Assembly: GCA_051294375.1 (NCBI GenBank)
Contig: CM119263.1
Span: forward strand, 2,663,583 to 2,727,582
Length of the DNA stretch: 64,000 bases
Direction of reading: 5' to 3'
Source of the DNA: Paraspadella gotoi
Lineage: Eukaryota > Chaetognatha
Shown: piece after piece, positions 33,771 through 49,714 of the stretch
Layout: each line of letters begins with the position of its first letter
How positions within the stretch are numbered: position 1 is the first letter of the stretch
Translations under genes and position numbers: made by a program
The notes under the pieces: model-generated
What the model was told of the DNA's origin: nothing
What the model saw: the letters and a program-made list of their open reading frames with translations, nothing else
Databases searched by the model: none

Positions 33771-34251
33771 TTCGAATTGAAAGAAAGAGAGAGAGAGAGA
33801 AAGGAGACAACGAGAGAGAGAAGGAGAGATGAGAGAGAACTGAACTCACCTTTTTCTTTATGCATTGAAGAATGATGTATTATGCCTATAGAATGAGTGA
33901 AAGGCGTTCGGGATTTCGCCCTTCTCTTTATCTGTTGTATATGATATCAGTTAATATGGATAGAAGATCGGAGAGAGCTGAAGAATAGACGAGAGAGAGA
34001 TGGAGAGACAGAGGAGAAGACAGAGATGAGAAGAGAAGAGATAGACAGAGAAAGCGTTTGTTACCTTATTTCTTATCCGCATTCTCTGTTCATTGTGTTG
34101 TTGTTTGTCATCTTTGCTTCGTTTGGACTCGAATTCCAATCGCTCTATCTGTGGAGGGGAAGAGAGAATATAATTCAGGGGTTTTTTATTCTGGGTGGAG
34201 TTGGGGTATGTCAATAGGGTGGAGGGGACGCGCAGACGGGGAAAATTACTT

Positions 34252-34455
34252 AATGAAATTGCTACAACCAATATAAAAATTATCCATTCATTTAATAAAT
34301 GAGCTATCTTGCCTTTGGACACCTTTGGTAGTTTAAGGCCTCCATCACTCTTACAAGATAATGACATAGCAGTCCCTGCTAGCTTTCAATCAAGACTCTC
34401 TCACAATCTCGTTTATTCACTCCAAGAATACCTGGCTTCCCTATCAATGAAATGG
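34252..34455 (-). mobile_element. Short interspersed repeat family A, minus copy
   Basis: Reverse complement of the 21935-22133 copy over nearly its full length, from AATGAAATTGCTACAACCAA to CTCCAAGAATACCTGGCTTC. Confidence 0.8.
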
Positions 34456-35093
34456 TATAATATTTCATCGGGCCTGAGGAGACGATGGGCGGCGGCGTGA
34501 GGGAGAGATGGGGGCGGTGAGGTGAATGGGCGGCTGAGGGGAAGAGTCGGGCGAGTGAGGTGACATGGGCGGTGGTGAGGAGAGATGATGGCGGAGTTGA
34601 GGGGACAGCGGTGTGGCTCAAGAGAGGAAGTATGGGGGCGGTGATGTAGGGGGAATATTCGCGTAGGTGAGGTGGCTCAAGAGAAACGCCGAATAAAAAC
34701 GGAAGAAAAATGTTGTTTTCGCCAAAACATGAGTTCCCTTCCTCATTTCTCCTCCATATTTTTTTCCCTCATGGTGCCATGGTGCGAATTTCACCTGGCG
34801 AACTTGGCGAAATTGCCAGACCTCGTCTTGTCCTCGCGTTCAATCTTCCTGAATCGACGAAGCCAATGGGAATAGATTTTTGTTTTTGTGGCTTCAATGA
34901 ATAAATCGAATGTCTTCTCTTTTTTGACATTTTCAGTTCTCTTCATTCTACATTCTACATTTAAGCCTCTACATTCTACATTCTACTACATCAATCAATC
35001 GACTCTCCCAACAATTTATCATTGAATCGTTCTCCTCAGCCAATCATCCCCCCCCTTCCAAGCTTTCACACCCCCCAGCCAATCATTTCTCAC
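34456..35093. other. DCDC2 intron, no feature seen
   Basis: GGCGGTGAGG-type repeats at 34490-34660, then unique sequence with CTACATTCTACATT repeats near 34950. No gene. Confidence 0.5.
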
Positions 35094-35192
35094 CGATTGT
35101 AACTTCCATTCCTGAATTTCTCGCTTCCCGCGGCGACGTAGTATCCGTCTTTTTTGAGATCTTGAATCTGCGTCACTCGAGTTCCGTCCACG
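35094..35192 (-). CDS. DCDC2: DCDC2 exon: end of the second doublecortin domain
   Basis: Acceptor cgacgcag, donor gtgaga. One base completes a Ser codon, then VDGTRVTQIQDLKKDG and YYVAAGSEKFRNGSYN. The G-x-x-V-x-x-I-x-D-L-x-x-x-G-x-Y-V-A-x-G-x-E-x-F pattern is the C-terminal half of a DCX domain. Phase fits the 37536 exon exactly. Confidence 0.88.
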
Positions 35193-35667
35193 CTGCGTCG
35201 CCGCGATTCGTTGAGGGGGCGTGGTCGCATCGAGTGGGCGTGGCCGTTAGAGAGGGGGGGCAAGGGGGGGTGGAGAAACAGAGGGGGAGAGTGGGAGTGA
35301 TGCGGTGGAGGAAATGAGGGGGGTGGAAAGGGGGGGGAGGTTTATTAATTTGGAAGGGACGTTTCGGATCGAGAGTAGAAACGAATTAGCTTGGTTATTG
35401 TCTATTTTTTTTTTATTATTGTTTATCGTTTGTCGTTTATTATTTTTTGTTTATTGTTTATTTTTTCTTGTTTATTGTTTATTACTTTTTTTCAGGATTC
35501 GATTTGTCTAAAGATTTAGATCAACCGATCGAGAATGTATGTATGTAAGTATGACTTGTATGTCTTTTTTTCGCTTTTAGTTGTCGTCCGAATTTCGTGC
35601 GAAATTAAAAACAAACAGGATGCAAAATATGAAAATCGGTTCAACTTGGAACCGAGCCTTTTCGGCC

Positions 35668-36136
35668 TTATTTCCCCAGAACATCCCATTTTATCTTAAA
35701 TTCTGCATCGAATCAATTTTTTTTTATTAAAGCTTTGGTTAGGGATTAAGCTAGGGATTATGTTAGGGATTAGGTTAGGGATTAGGTTAGGGATTAGGGT
35801 TTAAAATTAGGATTAGGTAATTAGGTTAAAGATTAGGTTAGGCGATTGTAAGGTTAGGATTAGGTTAGGGATTAGGTTAAGGATTAGGTTAAGGATAGAT
35901 TATAGATTAGGTTATAGGGATTAAGTTAAGGATTAGGTTAGGGATTGAGGATTAGGAAAATTTGGGATTAGGTTAGATTTAGGTTAGGGATATTAGGTTA
36001 TGGGATCTATGTTTAGGTTAAGGATTAGATTTGTGATTAAAGTGAGGGACTGAGTTTATGATTTGGGTTAAGGATATGGGTTAAGGATTGATTTACTTGG
36101 ATTAAATATTAAGATTAAAATTAAATTCTGGGAAAA
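35668..36136. mobile_element. MITE-like element with expanded GGTTAGGGATTA minisatellite
   Basis: Left end TTTCCCCAGAACATCCCATT matches the left ends of the copies at 1172 and 48529. The right end AAATTCTGGGAAAAACG is a degraded inverted counterpart. The interior, 35745-36110, is about 30 copies of a 12-base GGTTAGGGATTA-like unit, cleaner on the left. It is telomere-like only in containing TTAGGG. Confidence 0.5.
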
Positions 36137-36695
36137 ACGAACAGAAATTGGGCAGGCTCGGAAAAGAGAGCCGATTTTTCGAGACGACGAAAAATATGAA
36201 AGAAAAAAATGGAACAAAAGGAAAAAAGAAAATCGTCGGAATAAAAACGAAAAACGGATTCGACGAAATCAGGACCGATTTTTATACAGAATTTTAAAAA
36301 AAGTGAAATCTTATGCAGTGGTCTCCCTTCCATGTAAGTTTGTCCATCTTTAAAATAATTCTTCACCGAGGTTTACAATGACTTTTTTCGTTTTTCTCTA
36401 CCTACATTTATATCATATTTATTATTTATATCATATTTATTATTTATATCATATTTATTATTTATAACTGTGTCTGTCAGCGACTTAATCCAAATATTTA
36501 TCCCTGGCCGATTTCGACGACGGGCAACGCATCCCGTTCCGTCCCCCGCATCCGCACGGCAGAACCAAAACAAAAGGACATACAGACAATTGATGGATAA
36601 ACGAGTCAGGGATGTGAAAAGGGTAAGTTAAAACCGGGTAAGGTAGACCGAGGAGGATCTGGGTAAGAATATGGGGAATGGGAATGTTAGGCTTT

Positions 36696-36795
36696 TTGGT
36701 TGGTTGGTTGGTTGGTTGGTTGGTTGGATGGTTGGATGGTTGGATGGATAGATGGATGGATGGATGGATGGATGGATGGATGGATGGATGGATGG
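36696..36795. repeat. (GGTT)n and (GGAT)n compound microsatellite
   Basis: About seven GGTT units pass into GGAT units through mixed steps. Clean sequence. Confidence 0.95.
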
Positions 36796-37071
36796 AAAAC
36801 TATCAAAAACAGAAGTGTGTATGTGGGAACTGCAAAAGCGAGACAATTCGTCAAGTAAACTCAGGGGAGATAAAACGACTTAAAAATTTACTGGGAAGCA
36901 AAATTTTAAAAATCGGGTGCAAAAAAAATTTTAGTATCGGGTGCTAAAAAAAATAAATAAAAATAGCAACTTCGAAGTTTTAACGAGGAAACGAAAAAAG
37001 AAAAAAAAGGACGAACAATGAGAAAGCTTTTAGCGGATGATGAGGAACTGAGATCGGACAAATGCATAGAG

Positions 37072-37108
<37 letters not shown>

Positions 37109-37123
37109 GAGAGAAGAGAGAGC

Positions 37124-37164
<41 letters not shown>

Positions 37165-37535
37165 CAGAGAGAGACGAGAGAGAGAGAGAGAGAGAGACGG
37201 TCGGTATTGATTTCTATCTTTAAGAGACCAAACAAAAAAGCCAAAACAATGTTGAATCAAGATAAAACAAGGAAAAGAGAACATCAAATAAAAAGAGAAG
37301 AAAATAAACAAAAGTTGGCGGGAAAAAAACTTTCTCTTTCGAATAGAATCGCTGTTGTTACGGCCCATTATTTCATTTTTTGGTTCCATCGGCGGCCGAA
37401 AGTTGAAACAATGGTTGACTGTACAATATATTACACCGATATCACTGGACGATTTCACTACCCTCACCCAACGGATCGTCGTAATACGTCACTAAATCCT
37501 CACCCCAAAGTCACTCCCCCCCAAAGAATATTCAC

Positions 37536-37829
37536 CTGAACAGCTTCCTCACTGGGCCTCTCAAGGCCACGCCCAGTTTGGTCGACAGTTCATCGTAGAC
37601 GTATTCGATTCCCTGCTCCAGCAAACGCCCAGGGATGAGGAGCTGATTCGGTGGAGTCAAGTCGCGTCCGTTGGCGAAGACGAACACGCGCAGCGGCGGC
37701 GCCTGCTGCTCCAGGTGACGCGCCGCAGCCTTTGGAGCGGCGGCTGCGGATGCGGCGGCGACGGCAGCTGCGGCGGCGCCTCGCTTCGGTCGGGAGACGG
37801 ACGAGGCTGTGCTGCCCGAAGGACTGGGG
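37536..37829 (-). CDS. DCDC2: DCDC2 exon: Ala-rich linker and first half of the second doublecortin domain
   Basis: Acceptor ccgacag, donor gtgaat. One base completes a Gly codon. It reads PSPSGSTASSVSRPKRG, an Ala-rich run, KAAARHLEQQ, and then the DCX start RVFVFANGRDLTPPNQLLIP with GRLLEQGIEYVYDELSTKLG and GPVRKLF. DCX domains begin with such a V-F-x-NGD-like turn, and N-x-LLIP resembles vertebrate DCDC2 DCX2. Both splice phases fit the neighbours. The poly-Ala comes from a GCN repeat. Confidence 0.88.
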
Positions 37830-38232
37830 CTGTCGGAAAAGGGGTGAAATGATAAAAATAATTATCGTCAATATCATTTCTTCGAAAATTCGTTCAAACA
37901 AATCGGGACACAAAATCGAATTGTCAAAATTTAACCTTGCATATTCCTCTCTGTCACACGGACGATTTGCACGAATTCACACGTGCGCATTTAAACGATT
38001 TGCACGCATTCACACGTGCGCATTTAAACGCCTCCGCCCCCTTAATTTCCATACTGCATCCCCCCCCCGAGCGTCCTCTTTCGGACGGGAAATCCGATAC
38101 TCTTTTATGCCAACTCTAATGGGATTTTTTTTCCCTCCCCGCTGATGACATATTTTCTCAATTTGCTTTTTTTCAAAACTGATTTGCTCCCGTTCTCTCT
38201 CGTTTATCTTCCTTTGTCTAAAGTCTCCGTGC

Positions 38233-38266
<34 letters not shown>

Positions 38267-40067
38267 TTCTCTCTCTCTCTCTTCCTCTCTCCTCTCTCTC
38301 TCTTCTCTCTCTCTCTTTCCACCTTGCTTTCTTTCTTTCAACCTTAGGACGCAGTCAAGCGAGATATTCTCATTTTTATCCTCGCTCAGCCTCAGATTAT
38401 CTCTTTGAACGGTTAGAATTTTTAACTCTAATATATCTTTATTAATAATTAATATTTTTATTTACTCTATGTAACATCGTAAGCAAAATAAATTAACAAT
38501 TAACAATTAAATTTTTACTAAGCCCTAGTTTTCTTTTTTTTACTATCTCTCTCTCTCTCTCTCTCTCTCTGTCTCCCTCTCTCTCTCCTCTCACTCTCCT
38601 CCCTTCTCTCCTTTCTCTCTCCTCTCTCTCTCTCTCTCTTAAACTAGAAGAATAGTAGAATACGATCGTTCTTGTATTATATGAAAATGAGTAATAATTC
38701 TCAAAAACGTAGCTTTTAAAGGCAGTGTAAAACACTGGCATCAAGCCTCACTTTTGCTTTCAATATATTTCAATTTCTCATCTCTTCTCAATCACAACAT
38801 AATTTTTTTCAACTTTTTACCTCTTCTCTATTAGTAGCATAAATAGTATTAATTTATAGAATGATTTTTCTCTCTTTTGGTTTATTTGTTCATTTGAGTC
38901 CCACTTTGTAACCGATTTCGATTCATATTAACTCAAGATAGAAAGGAGATAGAAAAAATAGGCCTTATTTTCCCAGAACGCCCCCCGGATGGGTAATGTT
39001 ATGTTATGCCTTCGGATGAGGTCGAGTTCAAAAGGTGACGACTTTAAAGGTTTGTTTTTGGTGAAGAGAAACCAGAGCGAGAAAAGATGGGGAAAAAAAC
39101 GAGAAAAAGAGAGAGGGAGAGAGAGGTAGAGTTAAAGAGAGAGAGAGAGAGAGAGAGAGGGGAGAGAGGTAGAGATAGAAAGAGAGAGAAAAGATGAGAA
39201 AGAGAGAAAAACCTGATGAAGATAGATGAGTAAAAAAGAGAAAAAAGATTACTGAAAAAAATAAAAACAATACATACATACATACATACATACATACAAT
39301 ACATATATACATCAGGAAAATAAAGGAAAAAAAGAAAAGAAAGAGAAGGGGAAAAAAGAAAAAAATAAAGGAAAAGAAAAAAGAAAAAAGAAAAAAGGAA
39401 AAGAAAAAAGGAAAAGAAAGAAGAAAAAAGAAAAAAGGAAAAGGAAAAAAGGAAAAGAAAAAAGGAAAACAGAAGAAAGAAAGAAAATAAAGAAAAGGAT
39501 AAAAAAGAAAAATGTAAAGGAAAAGAAAAAAGGGAAAAAAAGGAAAAAAAGGAAAAAAAGGAAAAGAAAAAAGAAAAAAAAAGAAAAAAAAGGAAAAAGG
39601 AAAAGAAAAAAGAAAAAAGGAAAAGGAAAAAAGGGAAAATACAAAAGAAAAAAACAAAAGGAAAAGAAAAAAGAAAAAGATAAAAAAAAAGAAAAAAGGA
39701 AAAAAAAGGAAAAGAAAAAAGAAAAAGAAAAGAGGAAATGAAAAAAGGAAAAGAAAAAAAGGAAAATGAAATAAGGAAAAGAAAAAAGGAAAAGACAAAA
39801 GGAAAAGAAATAAGGAGAAGAATTAAGGAAAAGAAAAAAGAAAAATAAAAAAGGAAAAGGATAAAAGGAAAAGAAAAAAGGAAAAGATGAACGTAAATCT
39901 GATTAGAAATAATGAGGAGAAAAAAAAGGGATAAATCTTTCGCGCGTCTTTGACTTTGAATCTCGAACTCGAATCTCAACGAGAGAGAGAGAAAGAGAGA
40001 GANNNNNNNNNNGAGAGAGAGAGAGAGAGATGAGGCGTCACTTTTGTTGTTTTTGTTGTTGTCATCG

Positions 40068-40130
<63 letters not shown>

Positions 40131-40647
40131 AGTGAAGATTGAGAGAGAGAATTCTGGGAATTACAAAAATGTAAATAATTTTTCTCGGCCTAAAATTCCA
40201 TTCTCTTTCACATTCCTACTTTCATAACAAAGTAGTTCATATAAAAGTCATTGTTATTTTATTCCTTCGCGCATTTTTCCCTTCGATGTTACGCTAAAAT
40301 AAATTCACATTCATTTTACTTTGGTGTCGAGTTATTTATCTCTAAAAATTCCGTCCTCCACTATCATCCACATCATCATCCTCATCATCATCATCATCAT
40401 CATCATCAACAACAACAACAACGTTATTGTCATTATGAAGATCATCATCAGCATAATTACCTTCGTCGTTACCATCATCTTTTTAAACATCATCTTTAAC
40501 AACAAACAAACAAAATATTAGGAACGACGACCAAAGAAATACGCATCATAACAACAACAGAAACAACAACAACAACAAAAACAACAACAACAACAACGAC
40601 GAATCTTTGAACTGAAGTCGAATGGAAAAAGGAAAATAAAAACTCAC
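37830..40647. other. DCDC2 intron: repeats, a 10-N gap and a long A-rich purine tract
   Basis: A 32-base direct repeat (GATTTGCACG ... CATTTAAAC) at 37967-38032, (CT)n at 38236-38310 and 38546-38640, (CATA)n at 39272-39298, a 580-base (GAAAA)n-like purine tract at 39310-39890, N at 40003-40012, (TCA)n at 40062-40131 and 40372-40409, (CAA)n near 40550-40595. Phe/Ser and His frames here are repeat readings. Confidence 0.75.
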
Positions 40648-40712
40648 CCTTTGGAGTCGTAGTCAACTTTCTTGAACTTTTCCTGACCCGCAGCGACGTA
40701 GAGGCGCCCAGA
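40648..40712 (-). CDS. DCDC2: DCDC2 exon: end of the first doublecortin domain
   Basis: Acceptor cctccgcag, donor gtgagt. Reads SGRLYVAAGQEKFKKVDYDS, then Lys and two bases. G-x-x-Y-V-A-A-G-Q-E-x-F-K-K closes the first DCX domain and closely resembles vertebrate DCDC2. Phase 0 in, phase 2 out, both matched by neighbours. A 65-base exon found by phase and motif, not by length. Confidence 0.88.
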
Positions 40713-44389
<3,677 letters not shown>

Positions 44390-44587
44390 CTCCAGCATTC
44401 CGACGTCGGTGACCCTGTGTCCGTGGGCCGGAGTGTAGATCCTCCTGACAGCGCCGAAGGGCGCCTTCAACGTCGTCGTCAACTCGTTGAGGAAAGAATC
44501 GAGATCCTTCGTCGTTCGTCCGTTGACGACGACACGACGTCCTTTGTCGAACCGGTCGCCGTTCTTGAGGACGCGGAACGCCTTCAC
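44390..44587 (-). CDS. DCDC2: DCDC2 exon: first doublecortin domain
   Basis: Acceptor ccaatcag, donor gtgagg, 66 codons in phase 0 at both ends. Reads VKAFRVLKNGDRFDKGRRVV, then TTKDLDSFLNELTTTL, then APFGAVRRIYTPAHGHRV and TDVGMLE. N-G-D, K-G-R-R-V-V-V, F-L-N-E-L-T and F-G-A-V-R-x-I-Y-T-P-x-x-G-H-R are DCX-domain landmarks and are closest to DCDC2-type proteins. This domain binds microtubules in the family. Confidence 0.92.
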
Positions 44588-44916
44588 CTGATTGGTTGAA
44601 AGAGGGGAGATGGTGAAACGCGATTGGTTGGGGGAAGGAAGATGGTGGAAGGTAATTGGTCGAATAGTGGGAGGAGGTGAAAGGGGATTGGTGGATTCGA
44701 AGGGGTTGAAGGAAGGTGATTGGTGAATTAGGGAAGAAGCGGGTGATTAAAGGATGAAGAATCTTATAGTTCTAAAAAGCGTGGGAAGTTTATGTGGTAA
44801 ATTTAGGGAGTGCCTCATCACGCAACTTACAAATCTTATCACGTTTAACGATTGATAGAAAACTAAAACAAGAGAAACAGAGAGACAGTAAATCCAGTTA
44901 ACCCACGCCCACTGAC

Positions 44917-44967
44917 CTGCGCCTGCTGATCCTGTTGCTGCTGCATCCCAGCGCCGACGGAGAACGG
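44917..44967 (-). CDS. DCDC2: DCDC2 first coding exon (likely start Met)
   Basis: Acceptor tcaacgcag, donor gtcagt, 17 codons in phase with the next exon. Reads PFSVGAGMQQQQDQQAQ. I favour the Met at 44946-44944 as the start, which puts about nine residues before the DCX domain, in line with the short leader of DCDC2 proteins. The exon has an acceptor, so a 5' untranslated exon must lie further right. It was not identified. Confidence 0.66.
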
Positions 44968-46345
44968 CTGCGTTGAAATATGTTCAAATCGATTATCTCT
45001 TAATTTGTTTGTTTAGTTCAACCCTCAGATCGTCAGCTCCATCTTTCGGCCGAAACGTTAAAAATATACATTTTTTTTGGGTTTTATAATTATAATTTAT
45101 AATTATAATTGAACTGTTGAAATATAAAAACGCGAGTCTCTTCAAAAGCGTGAAATAATTTTGCTGAAAAATCGACCAAAGTTTGAATCGTCTTTAGATT
45201 TTTTCAGATTTTAGAATTTCTCGTTTTTTTTTTCTTTAAAAAGTTTCGCGATAAAGAATCGGATTTGTTTCGCTATTACGAAAATCTATTGTCGGTCGCC
45301 TTTGCGAGATTACGAGAAGGGATCAAACAGGCGAGCGTTCGTGAATGAAAAGTGAGAAATGTTAAAATATTGAGATAGTAATTATTAAAAATGTCTCTTT
45401 TAGAGATAGAAGATTATTAATTATTAATACCTCGACGATAACGAAAGTTTGCCAACGACGACGACGACGACGACGACGAGCGCGTAGACGACGATGATGA
45501 CGACGACGACGATGACGCAGTAAGAATTCAGACTAACAAACCTGAAAAACTAAATTTAGGACGAAAACGACGACGACGAAGATAACGACGATCAAGTCAA
45601 GAGGTTCACTGTTGAGATCTTGAGTCGTGATTATCCGTCGTCATAGAGATTTTTGTCAATACGGAAAAGAAAAGCACAGTAGAGGTGGCGTCGACGACGA
45701 CGACGATGACAGATAACGACGACGACGACGAGGAAAATAAACCGGGGAGAGTAGACCTGACGTCGAGACCCGCTTTTCGCTTAATGGATAAATATCGACT
45801 TTCTATCTCTTTTTACTCCTCCCCCTTTGGTAAAAAACAAATATGAAAGAAGCAAATCAAATAAATTAAAAAAACAAAAACAAAACAAAACAAAAAAACA
45901 AACTTGTGATTGACGCGAATTTAAAATGGAATGGGTTTTTTTTTGGTGTCATATATGATCTGATTTTCCGTTATAATTATATTACTTTTACGTCATAACT
46001 GATAAATCAACTAAAAGAATTTTCCAGGAATAAGTTTCTTGATGTAATATCAAAGCAGAAATAAGAAAATAACCAAAACAAAAACAAAAGACAAACGAAA
46101 TAATTAATCATTTTTTTATTTTCTTTTNNNNNNNNNNNNNNNNNNNNNNNNNNNNNNNNNNNNNNNNNNNNNNNNNNNNNNNNNNNNNNNNNNNNNNNNN
46201 NNNNNNNNNNNNNNNNNNNNNNNNNNNNNNNNNNNNNNNNNNNNNNNNNNNNNNNNNNNNNNNNNNNNNNNNNNNNNNNNNNNNNNNNNNNNNNNNNNNN
46301 NNNNNNNNNNNNNNNNNNNNNNNNNNNNNNNNNNNNNNNNNNNNN

Positions 46346-46382
<37 letters not shown>

Positions 46383-47297
46383 ACTTGTGACATTCATTTC
46401 TCATTTCTTGTCGAACAGAATCGATTTTTCTAAACAAGGAGAGAAAATTCATCATTTGGTTCACCTTCTTGTCATTTTATCATTTTTGTCTCACGGGTGA
46501 GTTATGGTGAAAACTCTCAACTCATGGCTCATCAGTCATGGCCAGAACAAAAAAGTGTTTCATGAAATTGGTACGACTCGATGTTTCGGTCACGACCTAT
46601 TTTGTTTTTGTTTTTTGTTCCCGCGGGTCAGAGCGCCCTCTCTCGGACCTCCGGCGGTGAAGTTTGTTTCGCGCTAAATTGAGAAAACAAAAGGCGTCTG
46701 TTTGATTAACTGGTTAACTGAACTCTTCTTGTGAGCTTTGTGCATACAAAGGAATGAAATAACTTGGAGGCATACCAAGCGAACATAGTAAGAATGAGCC
46801 TGTTCGGAGAAAAATAATTTCACTGATTATCATGAATATAAACATTATTAGTAAAATATTTCCTAAAATAAAATACTACATTAAATACATTTCGCTTAGC
46901 TGAATAAAAAACAGGTCAAGACGAAAACGAGGCTGGACATAAGAAAAAAAAAGAACGTCGTTGGATTTTGAAAGTCTGAAGCTATAAAAATATTATTATT
47001 GTTATTGAAATTATAGATATAATACGTTTAGCTTCATAGACATTTGAATGTCTATTTTAAAATGTTCTGTGGAAGGTTTGGAATAAGTTAAGATAGACTT
47101 TTAATCAAATTGAGGTCAGCTCTAACTAGCTTTGCAAGTAAGCGGTGTCTTCGCGAGAGTGGTCAGTGGTGACTGGTCACTGGTCAGTGGTCAGTGGTCA
47201 CTCAGTAGTGAATGTGGGACATGAATTTATAAATTGAAGGGAAAAGTTTGTCTCAGAGAAGCCGGCGAACAACATTTTGATGGTTCCCATAAAATTT

Positions 47298-47343
<46 letters not shown>

Positions 47344-47746
47344 GTGAGCGAATGGAAAATATCGGGTCGAGGAAGGTCAAAGTTAAGAGTAAGTGAAGGT
47401 GAGGCTAAGGTAAGGAAGAGGAAATGATGAAAGAGAGTTTAAAGGAAAAGGAAAGTAGATCGTGTTAAGGAGAGGCAGAGAAATAAGGGGAAAAAAGGGG
47501 AGAGAGAGAGAGAGGAGAGAGAAGAAGAGAAGAGAGAGAGAGAGAGGAGAGAGAGAGAAGAGAAGAGAGGAAGAGAGAGAGAGAGAGAGAGAGAGAGATC
47601 GTGGAGAAGTTTGTAGAAAATTCGGCCGAAATTTGGGTTTCCATTCCACCCAATTTTGCGACGAAAAAACGCAAAGAATATTCGCAACTTTCGCAAATTG
47701 TTGTCGACAAATCTTTGATAATCTGAAAAGACAACATCGACGATGA

Positions 47747-47784
<38 letters not shown>

Positions 47785-47945
47785 TTTGATGAGATCAGAA
47801 CCAAAGAGAAAAAAAGATTTGTTAAAAATGCAGTCGAGACGGAAAGAGAAACTGCGACGATTCGAGAAAAACATTAAATATTAAAACTCACTTGGGAGAC
47901 ATTGACAACCTCATGGCTCGTTTCTCTCTCTCTCTTCTCTCTTCT

Positions 47946-48036
<91 letters not shown>

Positions 48037-48528
48037 TCTCTTCCCTTTCCAAGGAACGAGCGCAGTGAAAGCTAAACGATTTAGCTACGAAAATTTTTCC
48101 GACTCAACTGAAAACCTTTTCCTTCGAGTGGGCGGTTTATGTAATAAATAACAAACAAACAAAAATTCTTTTTTTTTCATTTAAACACGAAATGAAAAAT
48201 ATTTGTTTATTCATCGACATTAAAATGATTCCGAGCAACGAAAGAATTAATGAATAAATTTCATATTTCTTTTTTTTTTAAATTTAGTAGCACAAAAACG
48301 GGAGAATTTTTTCAACATCTACGAAGACAAAATTGACTTTTGTTTACAACCTCGGCATCTAATGGCATCGAATGAAATGTCATGGCAAAGTAATTAAATG
48401 GTATCGAAAGTCAATGAACGGCATCGAACGGCATTTTTTGCCGTCGAACGACCTCCGAATTAGATGATTCATTTGTTGCCGTTTGGATGGAATAAAATAG
48501 TCGAACCACGACAATATTTGTCGCTATT
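44968..48528. other. Probable 5' flank or first intron of DCDC2
   Basis: (GAC)n-rich sequence at 45440-45740, N gap at 46128-46345 beside (GA)n, direct GTCAGTGGTCACTGG repeats at 47160-47202, (GTC)n at 47298-47342, (GA)n at 47498-47598, (GAC)n at 47738-47782 and (CT)n at 47922-48032. 46600-46700 is GC-richer (GAGCGCCCTCTCTCGGACCT) and is a candidate promoter or leader exon by position only. Confidence 0.4.
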
Positions 48529-48685
48529 AACCTAAAGCGCCCCATTTCTGTTCGGGAACTTAGATATTTAATTTTAATGTTTTACAACTATTTAACCCAA
48601 TCGCTAAACTTATTGCCTAACCTTATCCCTCATCCCTTACCCCAATCCTCTTAATAAAAACTGAAATGAGGCGTTTTTGGGAAAT
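48529..48685. mobile_element. MITE-like element, copy with good terminal inverted repeats
   Basis: Left AACCTAAAGCGCCCCATTTC and right GAAATGAGGCGTTTTTGGGA pair as inverted repeats with few mismatches. The interior contains CTAACCTTATCCCTCATCCC, the reverse of the TTAGGGA-type sequence in other copies. About 157 bases, non-coding. Confidence 0.65.
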
Positions 48686-49714
48686 ATGGTCCAAAAGTTA
48701 AGTAACAAATTTTCTGTTTTTTAAAATAACAAAAATAAAAACGATTTAATCGGAAGAAATTATTAATTTATGCAGGAGAGAAAAAACTGCATTGGGCGAT
48801 CGGAAGAAAAAAAAGAACAAAAAGACAAAAGGGGACGGGGAGAGGACGTCTGGCGGCGAAATGAAAAACGACGCGTCCCGTTGGCGTCTCTTTTTTTTTT
48901 TTTTCTAGTTTTGTCTCGTTTTGTTTACTCGGCGTTTGTTTTTGGAAATAAACCGGTCGTTCTTTCTCGCTCGAAAAAGAGAGACATCTGACGGAGAAGA
49001 AAGTAACGAGAATCTTGGGGCGATCGGCGACGACGCCCAATTTTCTATATTCAATTTATTTTCATTTTAATTTAGACGAAAATTTATGACTAATATTTAG
49101 AACTAAATTCCAAATAAACTGGGAAACAAAATGCTTAATGAAAAAAAAAAGAAGTTTCGAGCAAAAATCGATGAATCGTTCGTCGCCGAGATTGAAGCCA
49201 AGCGAGACCAAGGGGGGGAGGGGGGCGGAGGGGGGCGGAGGGAGAAAGAAGATTAGCAGGAGCAGATGGGGCGGCGGAGATAGTAAGGAGAGCAGGGAGA
49301 GAGAGCAGGGATAGCAGGGAGAGAGCAGGGGATCGGCAGTAGGCTTGATTAAGAATCGATTGAAAAACGGGAATCGATTCCAACCTCACGATTTAATGAA
49401 TAAATAACTAAAGATGTTTCATTATTTATCAGACTCTGTCGCTTGTTTCCTGGCCTGCTTCCTGGCCTGTTTCCTCACTAAATCTCCACCCTTTCCCCAA
49501 CTGCTCCCCGATTGCTCCCCGTCGAATTATCGATCCGCGCGTAAAATTAATTAAAAAATCAACCATAGAAAACTTCTTTTTTTTTCGTCGTCGACGGAGT
49601 TCCTTTGTTTTCTTCTGAGCCGAGAGACTTTAGGTGGCGCTGCGATCGCCGATTTTGGCCAACCTAAAACGAAAAACAAAAGGGGAGTTAATGCACCGAC
49701 GGGGAAAAAAATCT
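48686..49714. other. Unassigned stretch
   Basis: T- and A-rich unique sequence with GGGGGCGGAGGG and GCAGGGA-type short repeats at 49210-49330. GGTGGCGCTGCGATCGCC at 49633 is GC-rich and isolated. I see no supported gene. Confidence 0.4.

Larger units (their letters stand above)
35193..37535. other. DCDC2 intron with minisatellites
   Basis: Contains the MITE-like element with its TTAGGGA array (35668-36136), a threefold 20-base repeat TATCATATTTATTATTTATA at 36408-36467, (GGTT)n and (GGAT)n at 36696-36795 and (GA)n at 37068-37200. No additional exon recognised. Confidence 0.65.

Noticed and set aside
32419-33865. Long Ser/Phe or Phe/Leu frames on the minus strand
   Set aside because: They cover 33-bp and 12-bp purine arrays and a 542-N gap. 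Unit lengths divisible by three keep frames open by arithmetic.
35745-36110. Telomeric repeat array
   Set aside because: The unit is GGTTAGGGATTA, not TTAGGG or TTAGG. It is internal and lies within a MITE-like element whose other copies carry the same motif.
39028-39979. Phe/Ser/Leu-rich frames suggesting membrane proteins
   Set aside because: The underlying DNA is a (GAAAA)n-like purine tract. Hydrophobicity comes from TTT and TTC codons on the complementary strand.
40030-40227. Poly-His frame
   Set aside because: It is a (TCA)n microsatellite followed at once by non-coding sequence, with no splice-phase partner in DCDC2.
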